Of a stretch of DNA of 64,000 nt, positions 35,835 through 44,864 are shown piece after piece. The notes under the pieces were generated by a model. It was not told the DNA's origin. It was given only the letters and a program-made list of their open reading frames with translations, and did not search any database. This stretch comes from PALSA-911 sp963839645 (GTDB lineage Bacteria > Pseudomonadota > Alphaproteobacteria > Acetobacterales > Acetobacteraceae): positions 1,302,001-1,366,000 of the forward strand of contig CAWIVZ010000001.1 of the NCBI GenBank assembly GCA_963839645.1, in the 5' to 3' direction. The number at the start of each line of letters is the position of its first letter. The stretch's first letter is position 1. The translations under genes were made by a program, and so were the position numbers.

Positions 35835-36890
35835 TCATTGTTTCGGAGGCTCGCAGTCAACGCACGCGCCGATGGGCAGGGTAACGGCACGGCTCTTGTG
35901 GCCAAGCCAGGGCGGGATCACCGCCCCGAAACCGCCGGCGGGACCACCGGCGGCGACCACCAGCAGGTCGTCGGCCGAACCGAGCGCCGGGTAGATGCTG
36001 TCACCACGATCACGCACCACCGCCCCCTTGCCGACATCTGCCCACTCCCGCCGGTAAACCCTGGCACGCTCATGGATAAACGCGGCAATGTCGGTCTTGC
36101 TCCAGCCTGCCGATTGCAGGTGTTCGCGCAACTGCTTGGGAATGATCAGGGCATAGTTGCCGCCATGCAGGGAGTAGTGCCGCAGATTGGCGCGCATTTC
36201 CGCGGCGAAGGTTTCCAGGATCTCCTCCGGCCGCGTGGTCCATTCGTTCATGATCTGGCGCGGCGCGCCGGCCGCCATCACCGTAACGGCTGAAACCTCC
36301 GCCGGCAGTCCGCGCTGCACGGATAGCGGCAGCCAGGTCGTGTCCTCCTCATCCTCGGCCACGCAGAAGCTCAGCTTGCCGGGATGGCCCAGCGTCGAAC
36401 GGTCGATCCCGCCTGGCCGCACTTCCAGGATGTTGATCAAAGCCAGCCGCAACGCCCGGCCGATCACCATCGTGGCGCGATCGCTGTTGCCCAGCGCGTT
36501 GAAGCCGCCGACAGCGCCAAGCTCCTGGCGGACCGGGCCGTTCAGCACCACGAAAACAGCGCAGCCGCCGGTCGAGGCGGTGGCGCCGTGCAGCAGGAAT
36601 TCCGGCTGCAGCATCGCCGTAAAGGCCGTGAGCACCGCCGGAAAATGCATCGGCAGGCAGCCGGCCATCACTGCGTTGATGGCCAGCTTTTCCGCGGTGA
36701 TCGCCGCACCCCGCACGGGCTCGATGCCGACCAGTTGCTCGGGCGCCATCATGGCCCATTCGAGGCAGGCCTGAACGGCGTCCCGGCTGGGCGGAACGAT
36801 CGGCAGGCCGTCGGTCCAGCCCCTGCTGTGGTAGAACTCCTGCACGGCCCAGATGTCCTCGACATCGTAGACCTTGGAGGTAAGCTGCAT
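35835..36890 (-). CDS. Protein of unknown function encoded beside the UGSC selenoprotein
   Basis: 351 residues, no signal peptide or membrane helix. Strong blocks: EFYHSRGWTDGLPIVPPSRDAV, AEKLAINAVMAGCLPMHFPAVL, LHGATASTGGCAVFVVLNGPV, GRALRLALINILEVRPGGIDR, STLGHPGKLSFCVAEDEE and LLVVAAGGPAGGFGAVIPPW. It ends with a CVDC pair in PIGACVDCEPPK. I recall similar proteins encoded next to UGSC (seleno)proteins in other bacteria, but cannot verify that here. It lies between the oxygenase (15-base gap) and the selenoprotein (48-base gap), so a partner or substrate-processing role with them is likely. The C-terminal Cys pair may be redox-active. Confidence 0.7.
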   Translation of the reverse strand: MQLTSKVYDVEDIWAVQEFYHSRGWTDGLPIVPPSRDAVQACLEWAMMAPEQLVGIEPVRGAAITAEKLAINAVMAGCLPMHFPAVLTAFTAMLQPEFLLHGATASTGGCAVFVVLNGPVRQELGAVGGFNALGNSDRATMVIGRALRLALINILEVRPGGIDRSTLGHPGKLSFCVAEDEEDTTWLPLSVQRGLPAEVSAVTVMAAGAPRQIMNEWTTRPEEILETFAAEMRANLRHYSLHGGNYALIIPKQLREHLQSAGWSKTDIAAFIHERARVYRREWADVGKGAVVRDRGDSIYPALGSADDLLVVAAGGPAGGFGAVIPPWLGHKSRAVTLPIGACVDCEPPKQ

Positions 36891-36905
36891 CGGTGCCTCG
36901 CGCTG

Positions 36906-37958
36906 CTACTCCGCCGCATCCACCAGCTTGGCGGCGGCGGATTCGTGGCCCTTCTGGTGGAAATAATTGGCCCGGAAGAATGCCAGGATCAGATCCCGGT
37001 ACACCGCTGGCGGATAGCGCGGCGGATTGTCCGCGTCTGTGCAGGTCGGCAGGCACTCGATCACCGTGTTCGGATTGGGGCTGTGGAAATAGGCGATCGA
37101 GTAGCGGTCCTTCCCGCTGTCATTGATCACCCCATGCGGCGTGGACAGGAAGCGGTCGTTCGACCACCGGCGCATCATGTTGCCGAGATTGATCAGGAAG
37201 GTGCCGGGGATCACCGGCGGGGCGAACCACTCGCCCGATGTCAGCCGCACCGCCAGGCCCGGCACGTCGGTGCGCGCCAGCGCGGTCATGAAACTGTTAT
37301 CCGTGTGCGGCGCCTGGCCGAACACGTTTTCCTCCTTGGTTTCCTGCGGCGGGTAATGCAGGAAACGGGTGGTGACATGCGCCTCGTTGGCAAAATACCG
37401 GGCGAAGCCATCCGGCGGCAGCCCCAGCGCCACCGCGAAGGCCGGCAGCATCCGATCGCACATCGCGCCGAGTTCGCGCGTGTAGGCGTTCATGTCGTCA
37501 CGGATATTCAGGCCCTCGTCAGCAGGCCACTGGTTGCGCCCGCGCAGCGGAATGCCGGCCAGCACGTCCGGATGGTCCGGGCCGCGATCGTGGCTGATGA
37601 AGAAGCTCTCGTTCTGGTTCGGCTTGGTCGCCTTGTGCACGGTGGAGGCGGCCTGCACCGAGGCGTTCATCGGCAGGTAGCCGATGTTGTTCTCGTTCAG
37701 CCGCAGCTTCAGCTTTTCTTCCAGCTTCAGGGCATGAAACCGCCGGGACGCGGCAAAGGCCCGGTCGATGATCTCCTGGCTCACGCCGTGGTTGAAGGCG
37801 TAGAAAAAGCCCACGTTCTCGCAGGCGTATTTCACCTCGGCGGCCAGTTTCTCCAGCGCCCCGGATTCACCGGCAAGATAGGGTCCATAATCGATCACCG
37901 GGATCTTCCGGGCGATCTCCTCGGGACTGCTGACGGCAAGTTGCTTGAAAAGATGCAT
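36906..37958 (-). CDS. 2-oxoglutarate/Fe(II)-dependent oxygenase (isopenicillin N synthase-like)
   Basis: 350 residues from ATG 37958, which has GGGAGG 6 bases upstream. The DIOX_N-type N-terminus is IPVIDYGPYL...FFYAFNHGV. The Fe ligands are HxD in APHTDNSF and the distal His in STPHGVIN. The 2OG-binding RxS motif is DRYSIAYFHSP. Length is normal for the family. It opens a three-gene leftward unit with the 351-aa protein and the UGSC selenoprotein. The likely reaction is hydroxylation or oxidative cleavage of a small molecule; the substrate is unknown. Confidence 0.9.
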   Translation of the reverse strand: MHLFKQLAVSSPEEIARKIPVIDYGPYLAGESGALEKLAAEVKYACENVGFFYAFNHGVSQEIIDRAFAASRRFHALKLEEKLKLRLNENNIGYLPMNASVQAASTVHKATKPNQNESFFISHDRGPDHPDVLAGIPLRGRNQWPADEGLNIRDDMNAYTRELGAMCDRMLPAFAVALGLPPDGFARYFANEAHVTTRFLHYPPQETKEENVFGQAPHTDNSFMTALARTDVPGLAVRLTSGEWFAPPVIPGTFLINLGNMMRRWSNDRFLSTPHGVINDSGKDRYSIAYFHSPNPNTVIECLPTCTDADNPPRYPPAVYRDLILAFFRANYFHQKGHESAAAKLVDAAE

Positions 37959-38063
37959 CGAGGCCTCCCTCACAGGAGCCAAAGCATGCACCCCGCGCCA
38001 GCGAGGTTCAACGGGAAAGGGAGTAAGTCAGTCCAGGGGGCAGGCCCGGCCCGCCTTACTTCC

Positions 38064-39233
38064 CTACCAGTTGGCCCCCTGGCGCATGATCTTCTGCGCC
38101 AGGCTCCAGCGGTGCACCTCGGACGGGCCGTCATAGATCCGAAAGCCACGCACTTCGCGGAAGATCCGTTCCACCAGCGTCTCCCCGGTCACGCCCTGGC
38201 CGCCGAGCACCTGCACGGAGCGATCCACGACCCGCCAGATCGCTTCCGAGCACACCACCTTGGCCATCGAGGATTCCGTGCCGCCGCGCTCACCCTGGTC
38301 CAGCACCCAGGCGGTTTGCCAGATCATCAGGCGGGCGACGCGGATATCCATCTCGTTGTCGGCCAGCATGAACCCGACGCCCTCGTGATGGCCGAGCTTG
38401 TGGCCGAAGGCCTCACGGGTGCGGGCGTATTCGGTGGCGATCGAGTGCGCGCGCCGGGCCGCACCCAGCCAGCGCATGCAATGCGTCAGCCGGGCCGGCG
38501 CCAGGCGCACCTGGGCGTAGCGGAAGCCCTTTCCCAGTTCGCCGAGAATGGCGCTTTCAGGCACCCGCAGGTTGGTGAACTTCACCACGCAATGACCGCC
38601 CGGGAAGCCCTGGTCCAGGCTTTCCATGCTGCGGACGACCTCGATCCCCGGCGCGTCCATCGGTGACAGGAACATCGTGGCGGCGCCATCCTCGCCCTTC
38701 ACCATGATGATGGCGAAGGCCGCGCCCTCGGCTCCGGTGATGAACCATTTGTCGCCGTTGATGACGTAATGATCGCCATCCTTCACGCAGGTCGATTTCA
38801 TCGCGGCGGGATCGGACCCGGCACCGGGAGGCGGCTCGGTCATGCAGAAGCACGAACGCACCTCGCCGGCCGCCAGCGGGCGCAGATAGCGTTCCTTCTG
38901 CTCATGCGTCGCCACCTGCTCCAGCAGGTGCATGTTGCCCTCGTCCGGGGCCGAGATGTTCAACGCCAGGCCGCCGAGCAGCGAGTAGCCGGCTTCCTCG
39001 AAGACGATCGCCTTGCCGACATGCGACAGGCCGAGCCCGCCATATTCCACGCCGACATGCGGCGCGATCAGCCCGGCCTCGGTGGCCAGCTTGTTCAACT
39101 CGCGACGGAACTCATCGGTGGGGCCGTGGCGGGTCTGGCGCTTGTCACCTTCCAGCGGAATGATCTTTTCACGGATGAAAACCCGTGTGCGTTCCTGCAG
39201 TTCGGCATGTTCCGGGGAGAGCGAGAAATCCAT
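38064..39233 (-). CDS. Acyl-CoA dehydrogenase
   Basis: 389 residues, complete. FAD/substrate-binding block CFCMTEPPPGAGSDPAAM, then INGDKWFITGAEGAAF, and the C-terminal RTREAFGHKLGHHEG and QVLGGQGVTGETLVERIFREVRGFRIYDGPSEVHRW. Glu in GPSEVHRW matches the ACAD10/11-like position of the catalytic base. It starts 12 bases after the phosphotransferase gene, a pairing typical of ACAD10/11-type systems that process 4-hydroxyacyl-CoAs. Confidence 0.92.
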   Translation of the reverse strand: MDFSLSPEHAELQERTRVFIREKIIPLEGDKRQTRHGPTDEFRRELNKLATEAGLIAPHVGVEYGGLGLSHVGKAIVFEEAGYSLLGGLALNISAPDEGNMHLLEQVATHEQKERYLRPLAAGEVRSCFCMTEPPPGAGSDPAAMKSTCVKDGDHYVINGDKWFITGAEGAAFAIIMVKGEDGAATMFLSPMDAPGIEVVRSMESLDQGFPGGHCVVKFTNLRVPESAILGELGKGFRYAQVRLAPARLTHCMRWLGAARRAHSIATEYARTREAFGHKLGHHEGVGFMLADNEMDIRVARLMIWQTAWVLDQGERGGTESSMAKVVCSEAIWRVVDRSVQVLGGQGVTGETLVERIFREVRGFRIYDGPSEVHRWSLAQKIMRQGANW

Positions 39234-39245
39234 TGGAAAAATCCT

Positions 39246-40316
39246 TCAGAAGGCGCGCCCTTGGGCGATTTCGTGGGTGAATTCGGCGATGCCGGTGCCG
39301 ATCGCGGACAGATGCGCATAGCGCGGCTCGGTGGTGGCGCCGGTGCGGTAGCGGTGGCCAAGCTGGAGGAAGATAACGCTGAGCTTGTACATCGCCAGCA
39401 CACGGTAGAACAGGAAGTTGGAAACGTCACGACCGGTGATGCGGGCATAGGCCGCCACAGCCTCGGCGCGTTCGGGAAAGCCCGGTGCGTGGAACGGCCC
39501 CTGCTCCATGTCGAACAGCGGCTGCGGATCGCCGGGACGGGTCCAGTAGCTGAGCAACGTGGCGAAGTCGAACAGCGCATCGCCGCGCGTGCCCTGGTCC
39601 CAGTCCAGCACGGCACGCACCGCGAGGGTATCCGGGTCCAGGATCATGTTGTTCAGCTTGAAATCATTGTGCAGCAGGGCGGGCGGCCCGTCCGGCACCT
39701 GATTGGCCGCCAGCCATGCGCCGATGTCGCTGTGCAGCCCCTCCGTGCCTTCCTCCAGCACCAGCGCCGCGCGCTTGCACCAGCCGGACACCGCACGGCC
39801 AAGGAACCCCTCGGGACGGCCGAGATCGCCAAGGCCGGCGGCATCCGCGTCCACGGCGTGAATGGCGCCAAGCGTCTCGAGCGCCACCTGCGCCAGCCGC
39901 GCCCCGGCATCCGGGCGCGCGGCGAGTTCGGGCGGCATGGTTTCGCGCACCACCAGCCCCGGGCGGTATTCCAGGATCTGGAACTGCGCGTCGATGACGG
40001 ATTTGTCGTCGCACAGGAACACGCTGTTCGGCACGAAGGGCAGCACCGCCGACAGGCAGGACAGGATGCGGTGCTCGCGCGCCATGTCGTAGGCGCCGGG
40101 CGGCAGCACCCCGAAGGGCGGCCGGCGCAACACGAACGGGGTGTCGGACAGGTGGATCAGGTAGTTCAAATTGGCCAGCCCGCCGGAGAACTGGCGCGGC
40201 GGCGGCGCTTCGTCCAGCTGCAGCCCGTGCTTCGCCAGATAGGCGCGGATCGCCGCCCAATCGAGCTTCACCCCCTCGTCGGCTGCGCGCAGGTCGGCGA
40301 TCTCTGGTTCGGACAC
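39246..40316 (-). CDS. APH-family phosphotransferase (ACAD10/11-associated kinase-like)
   Basis: 356 residues. Kinase-like fold: FSGGLANLNYLIHL in the N-lobe, catalytic HNDFKLNNMILDPD (Brenner motif), metal-binding AVLDWDQGTRGDALFDF. It is directly upstream of, and 12 bases from, an acyl-CoA dehydrogenase. In ACAD10/11 the kinase phosphorylates 4-hydroxyacyl-CoA before dehydrogenase-mediated elimination; the same division between two separate genes is a reasonable inference here. Confidence 0.88.
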   Translation of the reverse strand: MSEPEIADLRAADEGVKLDWAAIRAYLAKHGLQLDEAPPPRQFSGGLANLNYLIHLSDTPFVLRRPPFGVLPPGAYDMAREHRILSCLSAVLPFVPNSVFLCDDKSVIDAQFQILEYRPGLVVRETMPPELAARPDAGARLAQVALETLGAIHAVDADAAGLGDLGRPEGFLGRAVSGWCKRAALVLEEGTEGLHSDIGAWLAANQVPDGPPALLHNDFKLNNMILDPDTLAVRAVLDWDQGTRGDALFDFATLLSYWTRPGDPQPLFDMEQGPFHAPGFPERAEAVAAYARITGRDVSNFLFYRVLAMYKLSVIFLQLGHRYRTGATTEPRYAHLSAIGTGIAEFTHEIAQGRAF

Positions 40317-40417
40317 GGGACCTCCCGGCAGGGGTTTTCAGCGCCGCGAAGTTGCGTAGCTTGTCCCCCGCCGTCAAGGTCACGAGCAACGGGACCAAGA
40401 GCCAGCAGGAGAACGCC

Positions 40418-41374
40418 ATGACACCACCCGATCAGGTCCAACAGGTCGCCGTCATCGGCGCCGGCACCATCGGCGCCAGCTGGGCGGCCTATTTCCTTGC
40501 CCATGGCATGCGGGTGGCGATTTCCGACCCCAATCCGGCGGCGGAGGCCTATGTGCGGCGCTTCGTGGCCGATGCCTGGCCGACCCTGCAACAGCTCGGC
40601 ATGACCGCGAGCGCCTCGCCGGATGCCTGGAGCTTCCATGCCACGCCGCAGGAAGCGGTGCGCGGCGCGCAGTTCGTGCAGGAGAACGCGCCGGAGCGGG
40701 CCGATGTGAAGCGGGCGCTGTATGCCTCGCTGGAGGATGCGCTGGAGCCGGACACGATCCTGGCCAGCTCTTCCTCCGGCCTGATCATGAGCGAATTGCA
40801 GGAGGGCCTGCGCACGCCCGGCCGCTTCGTCATCGGCCACCCCTTCAACCCGCCGCACCTGATCCCGCTGGTGGAGGTGGTCGGCGGCCGGCTGACCACG
40901 CCGGAGACGATCGCCTGGTGCCTGGATTTCTATAACGGCATCGGCAAGAAGGCGATCCACATCCGCCGCGAGGCGCCGGGCCACCTGGCCAACCGGCTGC
41001 AGGCGGCGCTGGTGCGCGAGGCGATGCACGCGGTGGCCTCGGGCCTGGCCAGCGTGGAGGACGTGGACACCGCCATCACCGCCGGCCCCGGGCTGCGCTG
41101 GGCGATCATGGGCCCACACATGACCCTGCACCTCGGCGGCGGCGAGGGCGGCTACACCCATATGTTGAACCAGTTCGGCCCGGTGTTCGAAGGCTGGTGG
41201 AAGACGATGCACACGCCGGAGATCGACGCGGATCTGTGCCGGCAACTGATCGAGGGCGTGCGGCAGGTTGCCGCCGGACGCGGCATCGGCGAACTGTCGG
41301 CCGAGCGCGACCGCCTGCTGGTGGCGATGATGACGATGATCGCCCGGGAAAGATCCAGCACCGAAAAGTCGTAA
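40418..41374 (+). CDS. 3-hydroxyacyl-CoA dehydrogenase NAD-binding family (carnitine dehydrogenase-like)
   Basis: 318 residues from ATG 40418, with GCAGGAG 9 bases upstream. Rossmann motif VAVIGAGTIGASWAAYFLAHG, conserved VQENAPERADVKRAL, SSSSGLIMSELQ, catalytic His in VIGHPFNPPHLIPLVEVVGG and PGHLANRLQAALVREAMH. The single-module length and HPFNPPHLIPLVE block fit L-carnitine dehydrogenase/lambda-crystallin-like enzymes better than fatty-acid FadB. It is divergent from the phosphotransferase/ACAD pair. Confidence 0.88.
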   Translation: MTPPDQVQQVAVIGAGTIGASWAAYFLAHGMRVAISDPNPAAEAYVRRFVADAWPTLQQLGMTASASPDAWSFHATPQEAVRGAQFVQENAPERADVKRALYASLEDALEPDTILASSSSGLIMSELQEGLRTPGRFVIGHPFNPPHLIPLVEVVGGRLTTPETIAWCLDFYNGIGKKAIHIRREAPGHLANRLQAALVREAMHAVASGLASVEDVDTAITAGPGLRWAIMGPHMTLHLGGGEGGYTHMLNQFGPVFEGWWKTMHTPEIDADLCRQLIEGVRQVAAGRGIGELSAERDRLLVAMMTMIARERSSTEKS

Positions 41375-41432
41375 CATCCGCGGTCCGGACGGGTCCCTGG
41401 CGTATCGATCATCGTCCTGGAGGACCCGACGG

Positions 41433-41894
41433 ATGCAAAAATTCCTGAAACTGCTGACCTGGCCGGCCGCCTTGTTCATCGCCGGCACATTGCTGTGGTA
41501 CGAACGGTACAAGCTCACCGGCAACCCCGGCTCGGTCTGGCTGTTCACGACGCTGACGGACTGGCTGTTCCTCGACGGCCACGAAAAGGCGATGCGCCTG
41601 GCCGTCGCCAGCCTGGAAATCCTCGCTTCGGTCCTGGTCGTGATCCCGCCCACCCGCGTGATCGGCGCGGCGCTGGCGCTCGGCATCATGTCCGGCGCGA
41701 TCTTCTTTCACGTGTTCAGCCCGCTGGGGATCGACCCCTACAACGACGGCGCCAAATTGTTCACCGAGGCCTGCGAGGTATGGCTGGCCTCGGCCTTCAT
41801 CCTGCTGGTCTATCGGGCGGAGGCGATGGCCCTGCTGCGCCGGATCATGCCGGCAGGCTGGCTGCCGGCCACCCGATCCCCAGCCATCCGCTGA
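41433..41894 (+). CDS. Small integral membrane protein, DoxX-like
   Basis: 153 residues. Four hydrophobic helices: LLTWPAALFIAGTLLWY, AMRLAVASLEILASVLVVI, GAALALGIMSGAIFFHVF and VWLASAFILLVYRAEAMALL. The architecture and the GIMSGAIFFHVFSPLGI block resemble DoxX-like quinone/redox-associated membrane proteins. GGAGG lies about 9 bases before ATG 41433. It overlaps the convergent sigma-factor gene by 50 bases. Confidence 0.75.
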   Translation: MQKFLKLLTWPAALFIAGTLLWYERYKLTGNPGSVWLFTTLTDWLFLDGHEKAMRLAVASLEILASVLVVIPPTRVIGAALALGIMSGAIFFHVFSPLGIDPYNDGAKLFTEACEVWLASAFILLVYRAEAMALLRRIMPAGWLPATRSPAIR

Positions 41895-42603
41895 GCCGCG
41901 CCAACGCCTCGCCCAGCCGCGCGAGGCCGGAGGACTTGCCACCGGCGCGGCGGGCCGCGACCGGCGTGCCGGCGGCGGCGGCATTGCCGACCAGCGCGTC
42001 CACCGCCTTGCGGATGCGGGCGCGGGCGCGGTGCAGCAGCACCCGCTGGTTTTCCGGGCTGATCGCCAGCAGCGTGCAGATTTCCTCGGATTCCTTGCCC
42101 TCCATGTCGCGCAGGATGATCACCGCGCGCTGTCCGGCCGGCAACTTCTCAATCGCCTCCTGCACATGCTGCCAAAGCTGCCTGCCGCCCACAATGCGCT
42201 CGGGGCTGATCTCGTCCCACAGCCGCGGCGCGTCGATCCAATGGCCGTCCGCCTTGAAGGCGGACGCATCCACTGCTCGCTCCCCGGGCTGGCTGCCGTC
42301 CAGGATCGCCGGCAGGGCCACTGTCCGGCCCTCCCGGCTGATGCGGGTCCGGGCGCGGTTCAGCACGATGCTGAACAGCCAGGTGCTGAGGCTCGATCGC
42401 CCCTCGAACCGGCCAATATTGGAAAACACCGCCAGCCAGGTGTCCTGCACCACCTCCTCGGCCTGGGCGCGGCTGCCGATGATGGAGGCAGCCACCCCGA
42501 CCAGCGAGCCATGGAAGCGCCGGATCAGGCTGCGATAGGCTCCCTGGTCGCCGTTGCGCAGGCGCTCCAGGAAGGCCGGGTCGTCGAACTCGGTCGTGCT
42601 CAT
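41845..42603 (-). CDS. ECF RNA polymerase sigma factor
   Basis: 252 residues from ATG 42603 (GTG 42642 also possible). Region 2 blocks: GAYRSLIRRFHGSLVGVAASIIGS, AEEVVQDTWLAVFSNIGRFEGRSSLSTWLFSIVLNRAR. Region 4: IEKLPAGQRAVIILRDMEGKESEEICTLLAISPENQRVLLHRARARIRKAV. The extra C-terminal ~50 residues (AARRAGGKSSGLARLGEALARLSGWLG) are unusual and may help anti-sigma contact. A zinc-finger protein gene is divergent across a 94-base gap. Confidence 0.92.
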   Translation of the reverse strand: MSTTEFDDPAFLERLRNGDQGAYRSLIRRFHGSLVGVAASIIGSRAQAEEVVQDTWLAVFSNIGRFEGRSSLSTWLFSIVLNRARTRISREGRTVALPAILDGSQPGERAVDASAFKADGHWIDAPRLWDEISPERIVGGRQLWQHVQEAIEKLPAGQRAVIILRDMEGKESEEICTLLAISPENQRVLLHRARARIRKAVDALVGNAAAAGTPVAARRAGGKSSGLARLGEALARLSGWLGIGWPAASLPA

Positions 42604-42697
42604 GGCCCGCAAAAAGCCTCCGGATGGGGGGAGTTGCGCCACATTACGGCATTTCGGTCTTGCACGTAACGCCGTGACAGGCGCGGAGTCATCCGAT

Positions 42698-42976
42698 ATG
42701 CGGGATCATCCGCGAGAGGTGAGATCCGAATTGCTCCGTTGCCGCGACATGCCCGAACTGGCGAGCGACTACCTGGACCATACGCTGCCGCTGCGCCGGC
42801 GCCTGGCCGTGCGGCTGCATCTGGCCATCTGCACGGCTTGCACCGCCTATTACGCACAGATGCGCAAGACCATTGCCCTGTTGCGCGGCATGCAGGCAAG
42901 CCCGCCGCCAGCCGGGACCGAGGAACGCGTGCTGGCGGCACTCCGCTCTCCGCAAGGCGGTTCGCCGGCGGAATAG
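42698..42976 (+). CDS. Zinc-finger anti-sigma factor candidate (zf-HC2-like)
   Basis: 92 residues from ATG 42698 (GGAG upstream). LLRCRDMPELASDYLDHTLPLRRRLAVRLHLAICTACTAYY fits the zf-HC2 pattern His-x3-Cys-x2-Cys (HLAICTAC), with an upstream Cys. No transmembrane helix is visible, so it would be a soluble redox- or zinc-sensing anti-sigma. It is divergent from the ECF sigma gene rather than in its operon, which would let the sigma control both. It is convergent with the hydrolase gene by a 9-base gap. Confidence 0.75.
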   Translation: MRDHPREVRSELLRCRDMPELASDYLDHTLPLRRRLAVRLHLAICTACTAYYAQMRKTIALLRGMQASPPPAGTEERVLAALRSPQGGSPAE

Positions 42977-42985
42977 AACCCGGCT

Positions 42986-43822
42986 TCAGGTCGCCAGGAA
43001 GTCGCGTACGATCGCGATCTGATCCGGCACGTTCAGCCCTGGCGCGTGGCCGCAGCCGGGGATTTCCACGATCCGCGCCCGCGGGCCACGCGTGGTCATC
43101 GCCTGCGCGACATCGGGCAGCAGCAGGTCGGAAGTCACCCCACGCAGCACCAGCATCTTCATATCCAGCGCGTCATAGGCGTCCCACTGCTCGAAATCGC
43201 GCGGGAAATTGACCAGCTGGCGCACCAGGGCCGGGTCGTAATGCGTGGTGATCCGCCCGTTCGCCAGCCGGCGCATGCCGGTTTCCGCCATGCGCCGCCA
43301 TTGCGCGTCGGTATGGGCGCCGAATGGCACGTAGATGGTGCGGTAATAGGTCTCCAATTCCCCCATGGTCGCAAAATCAGGAGGATTGCCGACATAGGTC
43401 TTGATCCGTTCGAACGGGCCAGGCGGCAAATTCGGTCCCATGTCGTTCGAGACGAAATGGCTGATCCGCCCCTGCAGCGTGGTGGCGCCGGCGGCGATGC
43501 CGAGCGCTCCGCCCATGGACGTGCCGACCCAGCGGACCCGGCCCAGCGACAGCGCGTCCAGCAGAGCCAGCGCCAGTTTCGCATATTCGGCGAAGCAGTA
43601 TTCCGCGTCCGGCCGGGCGCTCCATTGCGACAGGCCCCGGCCGATCGTGTCCGGACAGATCACCCGGTAGGTGTCGGACAGCGCCTCGGCGATGTCGTCG
43701 AAATCCCGCCCGGTGCGCGACAGCCCATGCCACAGGATCAGCGGCGGCGCGTTGGAAGAACCCCATTCGGCGTAGTGCACCTCATAGCCGTTCAGTTGGA
43801 CGTAGTTCGATCTCGGCAGCAT
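42986..43822 (-). CDS. Alpha/beta hydrolase
   Basis: 278 residues. Oxyanion-hole region LILWHGLSRTGRDFDD, nucleophile elbow GTSMGGALG, Asp near LVLRGVTSDLLL and C-terminal His in IPGCGHAPGLN. A canonical epoxide-hydrolase/esterase-like fold with no signal peptide. It is the last gene of a leftward unit: ThDP enzyme, alcohol dehydrogenase (4-base gap) and this hydrolase. Likely a cytoplasmic ester, lactone or C-C hydrolase in that pathway. Confidence 0.88.
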   Translation of the reverse strand: MLPRSNYVQLNGYEVHYAEWGSSNAPPLILWHGLSRTGRDFDDIAEALSDTYRVICPDTIGRGLSQWSARPDAEYCFAEYAKLALALLDALSLGRVRWVGTSMGGALGIAAGATTLQGRISHFVSNDMGPNLPPGPFERIKTYVGNPPDFATMGELETYYRTIYVPFGAHTDAQWRRMAETGMRRLANGRITTHYDPALVRQLVNFPRDFEQWDAYDALDMKMLVLRGVTSDLLLPDVAQAMTTRGPRARIVEIPGCGHAPGLNVPDQIAIVRDFLAT

Positions 43823-43826
43823 CGGC

Positions 43827-44864
43827 TCACACTCCCGCCGGAAAAACCATCACCTTCGAGGCGATGCGTCTATGCGCCAGTTCGAACCCGTCAATCGTCT
43901 GCTCCAGCCCGACCCGATGGGTGATCATCGGGCGGAACTGCTCCGGATTGGCCGCCATGATCGTCTGCACCACGTCCCAATGCCGCCGGACGGAGGAATG
44001 GGAGGCGCGGATCTGCTGCTTCTGGCGAACGAAATCGGTGATGTCGAATTCGGCCGGCCTGGCATGGATGCCGGCGGTGACCAGGATGCCGCCATCGCGC
44101 AGGATCGACAGCCCGTCCCGGATCGAGGACGGCACGCCGGTCGCCTCGAACACCTTGTCTACCTTGCCGCCAGCGATCTTCTCCAGCGCCGCCGTCAAAT
44201 CCTGCTCGGCGACGTCGATGCAATCAGCAAAACCTAGCGCTCGCAGCGTCTGGAAGCGCACCGCGTCATTGCGCCCGACCAGGATCACCCGCGCGCCCGA
44301 GGCGCGGGCCAGCAACGCGATACCCTGGCCGATGGTGCCGGGCCCGAGCACCACCACGGTCTCGCCCAATTTCACCTCGCCGGTCTCCACCGCCCGCGCC
44401 GCGACGGCCAGCGGTTCGGTCAGGGCAGCGATCTCCATGTCCACATGCTCGGGGATCGGCAGGCAGTTCAGCGCCGGGGCGTTGACCTGCGCGGCGAAGC
44501 CGCCATCGCGCGTCAGGCCGAGGGCGGTGCGCGCGGTGCAAAGCTCCGGCGTCGAGGTCCGGCAGGCGCGGCACGCGCCACAGGCGATGGCCGGCGCGAC
44601 GGTCACGCGCTGGCCGACCGCCACATCGGTCACGTCCGGCGCGATGGCGGACACCGTGCCGGCAAATTCATGCCCCAGTGTCACCGGCATGGCCTTACGC
44701 ATCCAGTCATAGCCGGCGGTCCATTCGTAGATATGCACGTCGCTGCCGCAGATCCCGGCGGCGCCGACATCGATGCGCACCTCGCCGGCCGCCAGCGGCC
44801 CCGGCGCATTGACGTTCTGCGCCGTCAGGCCGTGTTCCGGCGCGGTCTTGCGGATCGCCAGCAT
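43827..44864 (-). CDS. Zinc-dependent alcohol dehydrogenase (MDR family, sorbitol/threonine dehydrogenase-like)
   Basis: 345 residues. Catalytic zinc: Cys in GICGSDVHIYEW and His-Glu in TLGHEFAGTV. The structural zinc cysteines are in CGACRACRTSTPELC. The NAD-binding motif is VVLGPGTIGQGIALLA. Its ATG overlaps the ThDP gene stop by one base (TGATG). It would oxidise or reduce a polyol or acyloin-type alcohol made or used by the ThDP enzyme; the substrate is unproven. Confidence 0.9.
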   Translation of the reverse strand: MLAIRKTAPEHGLTAQNVNAPGPLAAGEVRIDVGAAGICGSDVHIYEWTAGYDWMRKAMPVTLGHEFAGTVSAIAPDVTDVAVGQRVTVAPAIACGACRACRTSTPELCTARTALGLTRDGGFAAQVNAPALNCLPIPEHVDMEIAALTEPLAVAARAVETGEVKLGETVVVLGPGTIGQGIALLARASGARVILVGRNDAVRFQTLRALGFADCIDVAEQDLTAALEKIAGGKVDKVFEATGVPSSIRDGLSILRDGGILVTAGIHARPAEFDITDFVRQKQQIRASHSSVRRHWDVVQTIMAANPEQFRPMITHRVGLEQTIDGFELAHRRIASKVMVFPAGV

